DNA from: Haliclystus octoradiatus
Lineage: Eukaryota > Cnidaria > Staurozoa > Stauromedusae > Haliclystidae
DNA: 64,000 nt
Assembly (NCBI GenBank): GCA_916610825.1
Contig: OU744451.1
Location: 16,763,307 to 16,827,306, forward strand
Reading direction: 5' to 3'
Shown here: piece by piece, positions 19,101 to 31,100 of the stretch
How the letters are laid out: the number at the start of each line of letters is the position of its first letter
Position numbering within the stretch: the first letter of the stretch is position 1
Program-made: the position numbers and the translations under genes
Notes under the pieces: model-generated
Seen by the model: the letters and a program-made list of their open reading frames with translations, nothing else
What the model was told of the DNA's origin: nothing
Database searches by the model: none

Positions 19101-21326
19101 ACATACAATAAATACACTTTCTGTATACATCTATATATATATATATATTGCGTTATCTTTCAGCAATTGGATCCATAGTTATGAGTGTTTTTGGGATATT
19201 TTTCACCCAGCCATCTGGAGAGTATTTTATCCAATTGTTTGGATCCTATGGACAGAATAGTGCACTTCTCTTTATCGTTTTATGTGAAACGTTGGCCGTG
19301 GCAAGTTCAAAGACAATTAGGTTGGTAGTACAGTACAATGAAGCTTCTTGCTCTTATCCGATTGGTTTAGAACTATACGTGACATTATCTGAACATGAAT
19401 GAAATCCAATGGCTAAACGCGCTCAAAGTGATTTCACTCGTATTTGTACTCTATCTCACTCAGGGTAAAAAATTTGAGCCTCATAACTATTAATTTATTA
19501 ATGATGTTTTAGTTTTGAGTGCAATCTTTCGTTCTGCCCTACAATGGGAACTTGCATTTAATCGTATTTCATACTTTTGTAAATATTTATAGTGTAGACA
19601 CTGCAGAGGCTGTACATAAGTGGTATTAATTTAACTTTTCATCCTATGCAAATTATATCAATCAATCAACCAATGAATATGCAATAATTCCGCAGATGAA
19701 ATTGATTGATTGAATACAGTAATAGAAGAACTAAGAGAATTTTGATTCTTAGTTTTTTTTATATGGTGTAAGTACTATATTAGTATTACCCCATTGCTTT
19801 CTATTTCATTATTATTAAATTGTTATAGACACGAAATGCGAAAAGATTTCAACCATCGATGGTCGTCACTTTTAATGGAATTAATTTGTTGCGTAATAAA
19901 TCCTATTTTAATTACGGCTATCATTATCTCAATACTAATCAAACATGCAGAATCAGGCGGCAGATACCAAGTATGGTCTAAGGACTCAGTGAGTATAGTT
20001 ACAACAAATCAACAGTTATCCTATATTGTGGTCATTATGAATTATAAGGTAGAGATGTAAAAGCTTATACAAAAAATACTAAAGTTTTTAGAAGGCAAAG
20101 CTCTTTGAGGCCCCGGCTCAGTGGTCTACAAACTATACTGGTGCTTTTGAAAACTAGGTTTTGCTTTTGAATAAAATTTTTTTCAAATTCATAATATTAT
20201 TTTCGCACGCTTTGTTCAAATTTCCTGAGCCTTGGTTTATCGGAACGAAAATGGGGGTCATAAAATCACGTGGGTGGCATATCTCCAATTGGAGCTGAGA
20301 GCGACACATTATAGAGTGTCCTAACTCTTGTAATAGATGTGCTGATTTGACAAATGATGTTGCTTTAGTGAGAACGACATTGATTAGAACATGCTAGTAA
20401 ACAACACTTGTTAATTCGGATAAACACAATCTCATCCTTGCAGGCTAAATTCTGAAATTTGTACAACTCTGAAGTCGTGCCGGTGTAGTGGATTGTTTTA
20501 TGTCTATTGTCTTATCCATAATGTATTTCCTTTGTTATCACTGTATGTAATATATCAACCCTCTTCTCGTCTGCCCTTCGTGGCGACAACACCTATATTA
20601 GCAAAGCTGGTCCACCTTCATAGAGGCTCTGTTTATCAACGGTCATATTAACCCTCATTCATCCTCTCCCTGTTGGTGGCCAGCTACAGTTATTATTACA
20701 TCAAATATATATCTAATCAACGTCTATGTATGTGTGGTGGTATTAATCAATACATCGACTCATTCCACCTGCTACACCTGCATTAATGACATTAATTACA
20801 TTGTTCTTAAAATGTGCCTGCAACCAGCGGTCCCAGTGGTCCTTATTTTATTGAACCTTGGCTCTTTTAATCCCGATCGCCGGAAACTCTACCTTTTACG
20901 CATGCAATTAAATTATTTGAACTGCAGCTTGATCAGCTCCCTCGATCAGTTACAATGTTCTACATTATGCACAGAATAATCAATTGCGTATAAATAAAAT
21001 GAGTGGGAGAACCGTATGTCTCTTTATTGAGTTATTTTATTTATCTATTCTCAATCTATAAAACTATATGGTACACATGATGAAGCTTGTTGTATGATTG
21101 TTTTTTCTAGGGAAAATTGATTGATAAAGAATATCCCGTTTGGGCTAATGCAGTTGGAATTATGTTTGCAACAATTCCAATATTACCATTATTCATTGGT
21201 TTCTTCTACGGTATCAGAGTAATGATGAAAAGACCAACTAATATAGAAAAACAGTACTGTCACGATGACATAATCTTATACAAGCGAGATGAGGGAAAAC
21301 GGAAAAATATAGTACATTTTGAATAA
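13163..21326 (+). CDS. SLC6-family Na+/Cl- dependent transporter, 3' part (five exons)
   Basis: Plasma-membrane symporter of the neurotransmitter/amino-acid transporter family. Exons are 13163-13283, 18872-19073, 19164-19320, 19829-19988 and 21111-21326, all with AG/GT borders and compatible phases. The first encodes extracellular loop 4 (FKNITAYINKNAS region, ending FIEE). The second encodes GGTGLAFIEFTYTIAYLPG and the next membrane helix, equivalent to the GTGLAF(I)...LP signature of SLC6 TM8. The remaining exons cover the following helices (GEYFIQLFGSYG, INPILITAIIISILI, WANAVGIMFATIPI) and a short cytoplasmic tail ending NIVHFE. Upstream exons are not in the window. A gypsy element and a MITE lie in the 13284-18871 intron. 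Subfamily and substrate cannot be told. Confidence 0.85.
13621..13805. mobile_element. 185-bp MITE with Tigger/pogo-like TIRs
   Basis: Termini CAGTGTAACCCGCTTAAGTGCAA and its reverse complement end at 13621 and 13805. TA precedes the left end; the right flank is CA, so the TA target duplication is degraded on that side. Interior sequence repeats the AATTCGGATAAGTG motif. It is related to the longer element at 53411-53993. Confidence 0.8.
13986..14142 (-). repeat. 3' LTR of the gypsy element
   Basis: 157 bp, starts TGTAGTATTATG and ends TAATAGCACA on the plus strand (TG...CA). Identical to the copy at 18667-18823. Because the element is transcribed leftward this is its 3' LTR. Confidence 0.95.
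14143..14156 (-). other. polypurine tract of the gypsy element
   Basis: Read leftward, CCCAGAAAGGGCA abuts the 3' LTR, the expected place for the plus-strand primer of reverse transcription. Confidence 0.55.
14189..18541 (-). CDS. gypsy Gag-Pol polyprotein (single ORF)
   Basis: 1450 residues, uninterrupted. Order: Gag with two CCHC knuckles (CYFCGKQKHSRAEC at 319-332 and CGFCDKLGHYQSVC at 339-352), aspartic protease (DTGA at 397-400), reverse transcriptase (about 590-765, LDARHGYWQ with D652), RNase H (D860, VDHKPL near 929), integrase with an HHCC zinc finger (HTSHLG near 1098, CEEC near 1131) and DDE residues D1162 (ATDIF), D1216 (TSDGG) and E1252 (GHAEAAV). Gag and Pol are fused in one frame without a frameshift site. 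At the usual YxDD box the sequence is KVVEDVIIY, so the first Asp is Glu; with the neighbouring GLISAGDEHNRRGDE this may be typical of its lineage. C-terminal residues are Ser/Thr-rich with no chromodomain seen. Confidence 0.96.
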   Translation of the reverse strand: MPMETRQNEKASTSTAGDEEFSDNSDSHDPIIPLASSINLPSGDIPPWFNAILQQQQQAFTAALQSVAKATSKHRNNESHSGSAKRMDIPTLKSPSKITIADFRDWEERFSGYAAATRLSTDCNLAARRGILRSAIHDDWSKLWTAKVILVNDIDDTDAIIDKFSHYLRDKRNPLLDRKEFHNRDQLPDETIDQYYAVLRTLDESCGFSPELTCETCHADTGISQNMRDERLRDRLICGLRDVDTQQKALAEKFSTLTLKKTLDICTSHEASKTTQDKLATSSTINVSAIKSKKPYKKSEKSNTGRQDNNSSNEHTPKCYFCGKQKHSRAECPAKEAICGFCDKLGHYQSVCKAKKRSSHQPNTNHVYLNALSNTTDTIKLLTTHEHGPSYLHWLPDTGAACDVLSVQHLKALNCDLLLKLKPATDQLFTANSTPLSTLGRCSLTIKLNNNQYTADIHVVDAVNAPLLSKKGCIALGLIPENWPDLSAATPVNTVSLLASTDQEAHHINLPTQQSSNDDATQLIKEFSSVFTDTGPLRKMDGPAMKIELTEDATPTRQYKAYNIPFKWQKLVQAQLDSMITKDIIEKVPLNESPQWIHPMVVVPKKNSTEPRITVDLTSLNRFVKRPGYPSRTPRDLIANIPPGMKYFTTLDARHGYWQVPLATESRPLTTFITPWGCYRFRRNVMGLISAGDEHNRRGDEALAGIDNLQKVVEDVIIYDKDYDTHIKRVKDVLKRCSDNGITLNKKKFHFAQSSAEWCGYVITSTGYTLNPRLVTALTEFPQPTSLTQLRSFLGLVQQFESFSSEISQLATPLRALLSPSTSFYWNQLHQDAFKGLINELTSPRILAHFNPQAQLRLETDAAQSKGLGYALWSEQDDKTWRLLQCGSRFVTDAESRYSATEIELAAVVWATQKCKMFLHGSSFNLIVDHKPLISILNDKRLHQIPSARIIRLKEKLSSFSFTAIWRAGTSHTVVDCFSRHPVDQPSPDDVNIDTDADSSFQVNHIQTRLQSTDATNFPPDATLNKVKSAGENDAVHLKLADLIINGFPQQKEKLDISIHPYWSLRHDLSLLESSIILYQDRILIPKSLRSTMLNELHTSHLGLTRTLARARQCIFWPNMTNEVTNRIRSCEECAQRLSSNSHEPLIQDTPPTRPGEAIATDIFSHHGHEFLVITDKYSGWPHVVHCGKSTDTDTVVDILSSWFCSMGVPIRLTSDGGPQFSSHAFSAFCKDWGIIHDPSSPYHHQANGHAEAAVKAMENIVAKVTTNGHLNTEAFYKALLEYRNTPRSDGISPAQRLFGKPLRSRIPIHPSQFTDDIKQLIIIADKKASTLKEKAKQQHDLHARRLDPFIPGDIVRIQNQNTKHWDRIGEIVSIDPRGRSYRLKTESGRLYWRNRRQLRRYYGPSTSTTAAASTTPEEEEPSTNTSSASLHSPPRRSTRKKNKTNKLNL
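18646..18666 (-). other. primer-binding site of the gypsy element
   Basis: Directly inside the 5' LTR, read leftward, the sequence begins TGGCGCTGCGA, complementary to a tRNA 3' end GCAGCGCCA. A discriminator G before CCA would suit tRNA-Ser, but the primer identity is tentative. Confidence 0.6.
18667..18823 (-). repeat. 5' LTR of the gypsy element
   Basis: 157 bp, identical by eye to 13986-14142, followed by the CATGC target duplication at 18824-18828. It should hold the element's promoter; the region is too short and AT-rich for me to point to a specific box. Confidence 0.95.
19989..21110. other. SLC6 intron before the last exon
   Basis: 1.1 kb of AT-rich intron. A stretch near 20115 (GGCTCAGTGGTCTAC) resembles a tRNA-type A box and could be a SINE trace, but no matching B box was found. 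Nothing else recognised. Confidence 0.4.
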
Positions 21327-21555
21327 CCATATACACTCGTTCATCTATTTGAAGATTCTATGGTGGAGAGAGTCGTCAAACGCGTACCACCAATATTATA
21401 TTTGACATCCCTATTCGAGATTAAGGGTAAACGGGAAAATATAGTATATTTTGAATAACCATATACTCGTCGATCTATTTGAAGATTCTAAGGCGGAGAG
21501 TGTCGTTGAACGCGTACCGCCAATATTATAATTGACATCCTTATTCGAGATTAAA
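21297..21555. repeat. tandem duplication of the SLC6 stop-codon region
   Basis: About 130 bp from the last SLC6 codons into the 3' UTR is repeated in direct orientation (21297 and 21429 starts, offset 132 bp), with scattered substitutions. The second copy still encodes a variant of the NIVHFE-stop tail but is placed after the first stop codon, so it is probably untranslated. Confidence 0.85.
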
Positions 21556-21837
21556 TCATTTCAATGTAAAACTCAATTGACAATTGCAGAGTATCAGACC
21601 CCAGTGTTGACTGATCTATAAGTCCCACTTTGATATACCGCAATTTGACGAATGGTAAACGGTTACCAACATATCAATATCGTCATAGTAAAAGTATGAC
21701 TTAGGCAAGTCAAACCCCAGTGCCGAGGAATCCTTGGCTCAATCATACGGCTAATGCCCAGGATGTCGGAGACGCCATCGCATGATATTAAGGATGTACT
21801 TCACCGGTGGGAGGATAAGCAATGTGGTTGTAATATT

Positions 21838-22035
21838 GATAGAATGAGTAATACTTTGGTTATACTTCATCATTATCAATCTCTTTACCAACGGTTTGAA
21901 AATAATATGAGATATATCGAAACTGCCGCAAATAACTGTGTTTTTGATTTATCGCTGATCTACATGATTGTAATATTACAACCAAATTTTGTTGATTGTG
22001 TAATAAAAGTGAGCGATAAAATAGACGTTGTTTGA
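21838..22035. repeat. second copy of the 12.2-kb palindromic repeat family
   Basis: GTAATACTTTGGTTATACTTCATCAT and CTGTGTTTTTGATTTATCGCTGAT correspond to sequences at 12184 and 12489. Here the order is kept but only one arm of the inverted repeat is present. It lies in the SLC6-ALKBH8 convergent gap. Confidence 0.65.
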
Positions 22036-22156
22036 GTTTTCAACATAGCTTAATTCATCTTTAATATCCTTATTAAATCTACGGTGTGATAAGTCTGATA
22101 AACTCTTTCTCCGCTTCGTTACTTATAAGGTTACATAAAATGAAGATTACATGTTA

Positions 22157-25100
22157 TTATTGTTTTCTTTCTAGAATAACACACCAATTTCCCCTATCAT
22201 AATATTCCTCAATGACATTGACATTACTTAATTCTGAATAAAGTGAAACTAGTTCACCTTCTTTAAATAAATGGTAAAATCTATGTAATGTCTTATTTGA
22301 ATCATCCGATTGACTTATTACAGTCTTAGAGCTAACCCCAGGTTTTTTAAAATGCCACGGGACAAGCAAATCCTGTTGTTGAAAACGATTACGACCAGCA
22401 CTGACCTCCAAGCGTTTCCTCTCGTTATTTTCATTGGTGTCCGTGGAGATTTCAACATATTCTTCTCCCTTGTTTCCATCTAACTTCTCCTTTCCCTGGC
22501 TTTCTGTTGGCATTTCCAATATTCCATCCAACCCAGCAGCTTCCCTATTTGTATCCATCACACCCTTCACTCTGTTTGATCCATCAATAGGTGACTTTTC
22601 TTCTTGCTCCATAGCCCATACTGATATCAAAATTTTCCCACCAATACGTACAGCTCTTGTTAATTCTTTAATTGCAGCTAGCCGTCGTTCAACCGTTGAC
22701 ATGTGATGTATTACGGCAATACAAATCACTGCATCGAAGCAAGAAGACCTAAATGAAGGCATAAAAGAAAATTATTTGTATCAGAGAATGCAGTCTTAAA
22801 GTTAGAAAAGTTTCTTAAATATTTTCAATGTTGCAATAACTTTTCATTGTAGTCAAAGTTAGTTCATACTTGATAATTATATAGAATATCGAAAAACAGA
22901 TAGAAAACCTCTCTCTTTTTTTTGAACTCCAGGAGAGTATGTGTGGGTAAAGAATGTGACACTGTTCTAATGAAGATTTGGAATTTCAGATGAACACTAA
23001 CTACACCCATTTTTCAGGCAAAACTACAAATACTTCCACGGCCGTGCGTGGAACTGATTGCATCGCGGAAGTGGAACCACGATAATTAATTGTAGTTATA
23101 TTTCCATATAGTTAATTAACTGGAGAAAACATCAGAAAGTGATATCTCAACTGTGACTTACTATTTTATTCAATGATGGTTTTTATTATAAATATTAAAT
23201 TTAGCGAGTAGAATTTCAAAACCATCCCTTTATCGGGCCGTACTTGACATAATTCTAATAGACGTAAGGAAAACATGAATAGGAGATATCTGTAACCAGC
23301 AAACGTAATTTAATACTAAAAGCAGTTTAGTAAGCAATTTTCAAAACTTTTTTAATAGTCAGCAATATTCTTGATTTAATTTGGATTCAATATATTATGC
23401 TGTATCTGATCCAAGGATGGTACCTACTGTAAACAACGTTTGATTTGATATTTAAGGATTTGTCACGGGGTTGTCATAGTATAAATATGCGTCACGTGGT
23501 GCAAGTAAACCAATAAGATATCTTACAACAAGAAATTTTCGAACATTGAAGACTAATATGCTTTAAACTTCTATAGTTGAGGTCTTCATCCTGATCTAGT
23601 AGACTATAGTATCGATGGGTTAAATTGAAAACTTATTTCAAACGAGGCTGCTGGTCAATTATGCTGGTCAATTACCTTTCTCAAACCCCAGGAGGGGATT
23701 TCCATACAGTGTGAAATTTTACGGTGTCAACTTAGAAATTTTAATTTTTTTTAGAATTTTTCCTTTGTTTTGCCCGTGAAAACATGAAATTTTAGGGTCT
23801 TCCTTCTCATTTGCTGTGGATTTTTACGGTTTTCCTCAATTTTTGAAAATGACACACACCCGTCAAAAAAATAACCCAAGTACCCCCCCCCCCCCCCGGT
23901 CTCGAACACATTACCTGTATGGAAGTGCCATAATATCAGACACGATGACACAAAAGCCACGTTCCTTACATATCAACGCCAAATTCTCACTACGATCAGA
24001 TCCGAATGAAGAAATCGAATCATTTACACCCAAATATTTCCCATTGCCACATCCAACATCACCCATAAATGATCCAGCAGGCAATGAATTAACAAAATTA
24101 GCAATTTTTGGCCACGCAGAATGTCTTGTGCCACTAAAATGTTCAGCAATTTCATTATAAACTTGCGTGACATGCGTATCCTCCAATGATTGTGCTTCAT
24201 TGTTACTAATAGGTATATAAATCGGGCTATTTTCATGCGTGGGTGTCTTAATATTAGCAGAGTCTTTTTGTGAATCGCATTGTTCATGATAGTTGCAATT
24301 GCATGGTGTATGACGAATCTTTCTGAATGTTAATGAGATTCTTGTTTGACGTTCTGAAAGTGTCAATCCATCTGGTAGTCCATCAATTACTTTACCATCA
24401 ACGATATCGAATTTTCGCGGCGAGATGCTGTAAATTTAAAAAATATTTAAAAGAAAATTAATTAGTGAAAATTCAGTGTGCTCTCCCCAGGGGGTAGCAT
24501 ATGGTTGGTATACTGGGACGTGCCCATTATGTATACATTTTTTTTGGATATATATATTTACAGAATGTCCAAAATATTATGGGCATTAATTTTCAAAATG
24601 AGCAACAAATTACCGTGTAAACGCGAAAGACTGTATATAAATCCATTATACATGCATTGCGATTTGATGTTTGATATTGAATATTTGGGGTATACGTTTT
24701 GGCCTGAATAGAATATTGGAGACAACAATTTGAGGATAAAATATTGTTGTGGTGGGGGATACTTCTGATTCTGAATAGAAACTGAAAGCCCCCTGTACCT
24801 AAAGTCCCTGAGATACTCCACCGGGCTTTTCAGGTAGTAAATTTACTACACGGACTTTTGACCAGGGTCCAGGGTTTTCGCTAGGAAATTTTCGGAGAAT
24901 GTAGTAGAATTTACCGAGCAAATCGGGAAAAAATCCCATATTGATTGCCTTTTATTGATTTTGAAATGACTTTTAGAAGGATAGCAGCGGAGAGGAGACA
25001 AATTGGCTACAATTAGCGATGGCTTTGAGAGAATTTTGGACAGTAGTTTGCTGTGATTGACCATTGTTACTGTTTTTGATAGAGGTGAATGGAGCGAGGA

Positions 25101-28100
25101 AAGTTTTGGAATTAGCATGCACGCCTGTAGCTTTTTCTATAATTTCAGGACCACCTGCAAACGCCTAGCCATATGAACACTTTTGGTGACGGTAACAGAT
25201 TACATTTTCAGTATAACAATGTGATAATTAATTAAATGTTCCCCTAACAACACAACTAATTCAGAAATTTAACTATATGAGATAAATTCACAAAGTTGTA
25301 TTTCATGTTCTAGCATTTAAACAGTTATTTGTTATCTAATGTACACCAGTTCGCGTATATTGTTATGTCATTTATTACGTACACTGTTGTTGTGGACAAC
25401 AAGTAAACGCATGCGCTTTTTCTGAATATGCAAATCATTGCGCGGAACAAATTTCGTCGGACGGCGAAGGAGCGATTCAAAATGGCAGATGACGACTCTG
25501 AAAAATTTCATTGGAATCATGGTACAGTTAGAGATTTAATAGCGAATGTACGTGAAAACGATGTAGTTTGGAATCCTCGTAACACACTTTATAGTAAAAG
25601 GCATGCACAGGATGCAGTTTGGCGTTCAATCGCGGAAAATATCGGTTTACAAGGGAAGCAAGGTTTGGTCAAATCAAAATGGCGTGATTTGAGAGACACT
25701 TTGCGAAAAAAACTGAAATCAGCAGCAGCTGAAGCAATTGCATCTGGTGAAAGCACAAGTGATTTATATTGTAAATGGGTATGGATGGAAAATATGGAAT
25801 TCATTAAAAGTGTTGCTATATCAGAATTGAACATGACTCCACTTGCAGCAACGGAAAACCAAGACGAAACTATCAACGAAGCTAACTCATCGGTCGACAC
25901 GAACTTTGTCGAACTGTTAACTGAAAATAGTTCGTCAGCAATTCCACAAGACAACAGAGCAACACAAAGATTTTTCGTTGCCCATCCATCACAACAAACT
26001 GCTATTTCTCTAAAAAGACCACGTCAAGAATTCAACTCCCCAAATGCTGCAACCGTCTTGAAAACAACACCGGCGCCAATGACAAAAGAGACACGAATTG
26101 ACGAAGATACATTATTTCTAAGCAGTCTTTTACCACAAATTAAAAGGCTGGATAGCAGAAAAAGAGCTTACGTGAAATGTCAAATTCAACAACTACTGTT
26201 CAAAGTAGAATTTGGTGACGATTCCATGACAGATTCTGGGACTTTAAGCGATTCTGAAAATCAGTAAACATGTCTTGTCAATTAAGAGAACTACTGTATG
26301 TTACCCATATCATGTTACCCACTTCAGAGACTTTTATATATTTTTTATTTTACCTACATATTATCATATTCTTGTACAAGTTGAAGTTTTGGTGTCTTTG
26401 ATTGAAAATATGAGCATGCAATAGGCAATGCAGACAACAGCACTTGCACAAAAGGGGGCAGTATCACAGGTTCAATCAGGGGAAATAGGGTGATGCATTT
26501 TGACGACAAAAACATTATTTCAGGAAATGTTTGAAGGCGAAATGGAAAGAGGTTTTGACCAGGAGTTAATACAGTTGTTAAAATACCTACAGTTTAGTTT
26601 GCCAGTGTTATTATTAAACATTGAAAATTTGCATGGATACGCATTTTAAATCTACAGCGGTTGTAGCCTGCGTGCAGACAGAATTTTTCTTCGTACCGTC
26701 TATTTGCTCATTAGCGCCGGCTTTAGAGTACTGATTAGTCATTCTATTACTGTACCACTTTTTTGGTCGTATGTTGTGATTGGCTAATAAAATATATGAA
26801 CAATTGGCATGCCATTTTAAAATAATGAAAATTGAGTAGTTAAAGAAAACCACACTACGTAAATATTTAACATGAATTCAGTACAAACACTTAGTACGTG
26901 ACAGTCACCAATACGCAGACGGGCTATATGAAGGGAAATTATGTCTACAGGATACAGGTGACATTGGTGGGAGCAAAAAAGCAAGGTTTTAGTACCGCCA
27001 TTGCACCAGTCGATCTAATCATTGAAAGCATAGAAAGTGCTCAATGAAGAGGGGATAGCAGTAAACTTCACACCAAACTCTTCATTGCACCTGACTTTCT
27101 TTGTAAGCGATGTACTAAACAATTATACCTTTTTGATTTTCATGAAAACATGAACAAAACGTAATCTATGCTGTGGCACCCCTCGGCATGTGCTTTAACG
27201 CCAAGAAATGTAGACTTACAAATAAATTTATAGGCTCGATTTGATGACTTTGAAGGCATAAAATTGACAATTGCGCCTTGCTGGCTTAAAGTTGAAAAAT
27301 GAATGCCATTTCTCAAGCCACAACTAGTCTAGTGCACCCTATTCGAAAATCGAGAGCAAAGGCCCTTAGAGCCTTGAGTTTGCGTTTCGAAAGGTCAAAG
27401 GAGGTGGTAATTACTTTTCTAGCGGCGGGGGGAGGGGGGGCGGAGAAATTCAATATAAATTTTGTAATCTTGAGTGAAATGTCAGAAATGCCGATAATTA
27501 GATCAGAGTTCTGACAAAATCTGGAAACCTGGTTTGTGGGAAGCTAAAAATTTCAGAAGGAAAAGGCATAATTTGAATATAGAAATTCAAGTCATAAAAA
27601 ATATGAAAGTAATTCCAATTAATGATAAATTTTCAATTTCACAATTTTACATGTAAACTAAATTTTCAAAACATTGGTCAAAAGTAAAACTCCAGGCTTG
27701 CGGAAGGTAAAACTAAGCCTTATGTCGAACTATGCCAACAATAAAGCCCCATATTGATCAGGCTTATAAATAGTTCAACTTTTCTTATAGGCATAGCTTT
27801 ATTATCAACTATTCTTAACATTTAGGAAAAATCAACATACCCATGCGACCAACGGTAGCGACCTTGTCCTTTCATTACTAAGACACTTTGACGAGGTAAA
27901 ACAATTGAGCGGACATCATGACATGACATGCAGTTTGTGTCAGTAAAATCCATAACAGTCTAAGAATAATAGAAAATATCTGTCAAATGACTCAGAGAAT
28001 CTAAACAATCACAATTCACAAGTCACTAACTCAGATTCAAGGGACATTTCCAGAAGAAAAAGGAACTTCCATACAAGTTTGTAAAACTCATTCCATACAA

Positions 28101-31100
28101 CATTTGAAATATTGCCAACTTTTTTTGCCCAATGTTTATAATATGATATCAATAACCTACAAAGCATCTAATGATACCACATGCTTCGGAGTAAGTTATT
28201 TTGGATTGGCTACTAGAATATGTGAATGTAACAAGTCAACCAAATGAACCAATGCAAGAAACAGCAAACTTCCCAATTGTGAAGTTTAATAATGTTGGCT
28301 ACTTTTTTTCTGACTTTAAATGAGTTAGTGCAAATTAATTTATCAGAAATATAAAGTATTTATTTTGTTATGAATAAACATACATTTCCTAAATGGAGCC
28401 AGGGTCTGATAAAAGCTGCAATCTTTCCATCCTAGATTATAGAAGGCTGACAGTGCAGAATCAGATATTCAAATCAAATTATTATTGTTGTGATTGAAAA
28501 AGCCACTTTAGGCTACTTCTATTTTACGTTTAGAAGTATTTAAAGCACAAGCAGCTATCAAGTAGCTTTCTTTCCTTTTTAAGGATTGTAGTTAGCTAAA
28601 AATATTTATTGGACACTGAATGTAACTTTCGATTTGTTATCTTTGAGCCATATCTCGGACGTCTTTCGTAGGGAGATGCGACGATCTGAATTACGGTACT
28701 TAATTTGTTTGCCATCATAAATAATTGTTGTCATCACTGATAAAATCTATCTGTTTTATATGACCAAAGGAAGGATGCAAGTTTTCAACCACATATATTA
28801 GGAAAACACAAGTAGGAATCCTAGAATCATTTGCCTGGTCTCAGACTCACTGTCAAAATGTAAAGTTGGTAGAACAGTATTAGAGTTAAAGTAAAAGTTA
28901 AATTCAGAAGAAAATTAATATTTATATGATGTATTGGCCTAACTTCAACGACAAATATTCAGAAGAAAATGCTGAAATGCCTTTAAGATTCCAGAAGGCT
29001 GAGAAGGCAGGACCTTTTGTCAGTCCCTGACATAGATCTATGTGCTAACCTGTGAGCCAAGACTTAGCGACACAATACCATCTTCAAATGCAGAATGTGT
29101 ATCAATGTGAGAAGGAATACCTGCAATATGAATACATGATACGTTTATTTTTTTGGATGTCAAAGACGACACCCTTTTCAATTATGCTGCTTTTCTTATG
29201 AAAATAGATTTCAATAAAGGTAAAACTGCAAGCAGTATAATGAATTCAACTGAGTTCAAAAAAATAATCCACTTGATAACATCCCCTGTAAAGAAAAGTT
29301 CATGAGTTCATGAATGTGAAATTGCCCCATAGTTCTTGAAATTGTTCACGAATTTGCAGGCAATTTCACATTCATGTACACGTTCATGAATTCTTCGTGA
29401 CTGATTATAACCCACAAACAAAATGTTCATAAAGTTCATGAATTTTTCATGAACCGTGTATGGATTGTTTAAGAAGTTCATAATTCTACTGGGTTGACAT
29501 GTCTTCTTGATTACAATACACAGGGATGTTCTAACACTGTGAATATGTCTCAGGATTCGAGAAAGAATATACAAATGTTTGTCTGGGACATGATGGCAAG
29601 TTGACGATACTGATGAAATATCATAACAAATAACTAGCAACTATAAATTGGTAAGTCAAAACTTTGTTTACGAAAAATAAAATGTACATAAATTTAGCTA
29701 AATAAAGCTAATGTCCTATTTAGCCTTGTGACCGACTTAAACTGCAATGCAAAAGATCAGAAAAAGTAAAAAAAAATTGTTGTGCTATTATCTCCATAAG
29801 TTCAAGTGCTGAGGCGAGTGCGGTATGATAGAGCGATCCTACGCATTATTCAGTACTGTAATGCTAATCACAAAGACAAATTTACAAAGATACAAGCAGA
29901 CTCTGCCTACGATCAAATAGACCTACTATATGTAGTATGCAGACTATTTTGTAGACTCTGATAAGCTATCAATAAAAATAAAAAAAGAAGATTAACTCAC
30001 CCTGTCCAGGTAAATATCGATTGACAGTTAATTGATCTGGCACAAAATCAATAATCCCTTGGTTAATTAACTTGTCAATTACATTGTTGCAAATATTAGG
30101 GATTTTTTCATCCAACGGTTTGCTTCTGTCAATGTTGTTTGAACCGTAAAGAAATTCATATCCATAATGAGAAACACTACGATGCTTCATCGATGAACCT
30201 TTTGAAAGAAAATGCACTGTTACACATGTGTTGCTACAGCTGGCTCAAGCCCTGCAAATTTAATTTTTCTATTTACCAACATCTTGGTGAAATATGTGCC
30301 TTGTTATGATTGGTTGACAATGACACAACGACTCAGGATTGGTGGGCATCATTCTCTGTCAAAACATTGCAATCAATTTCGCCGATGTTCGCAAAACTAA
30401 AGCTTCGTTTATCCACCTTCACAATGCTGATCTAAAATACATCAACATCGCTGAAAGTCAGTTCCAACACGATGCTGGTGATAATAAAATGCAATTTGGT
30501 CAGACGTTTTACCACATGGTTTACCTACTTCCATGCATGTAACAAGGTTGTGACAGAATGGAAATATAATAGTTCCGACAGTTTAACCCTGTATATAAAG
30601 GGCACCTGACCTGTAAATAGAAGTCATCTCATAGCTTGCTGTTTTATACATGATGCACTGTCCTGCCAGGGTCTCATAAACCCTGCCCCTGCAAAAAACA
30701 ATTCAGGAGTTCTACACGTGTGATGAGGAAGATGATATCAATATAGGCGCTTTCTAGTGCTAACGACAAAAACATTCAACAAGAATACATATTTAAATTA
30801 AAGTGACTTTATTTAAAATTGAAATTTTTGAGATATTTGACTTCTTGTCTTTGTTGTGTAATCATTCTGTGGTAATATTTGATAATCCATGAAAACGTAT
30901 CAAACTTCTGTTATCCCGGAAAGAAAAATCTTATCAGACCATGTGTAGCGGACAATATTGCACTTTGATTTTCAATTACAGTACTACCTTTTGTATTTCA
31001 TTTCAAATTAAACATTGGTACTTTTCAAGGTTACAAATCAAGGGAGATAGAAATGCGTCACTGTAAATACCCCATGAATCATGAATTCATGATGCGATTA

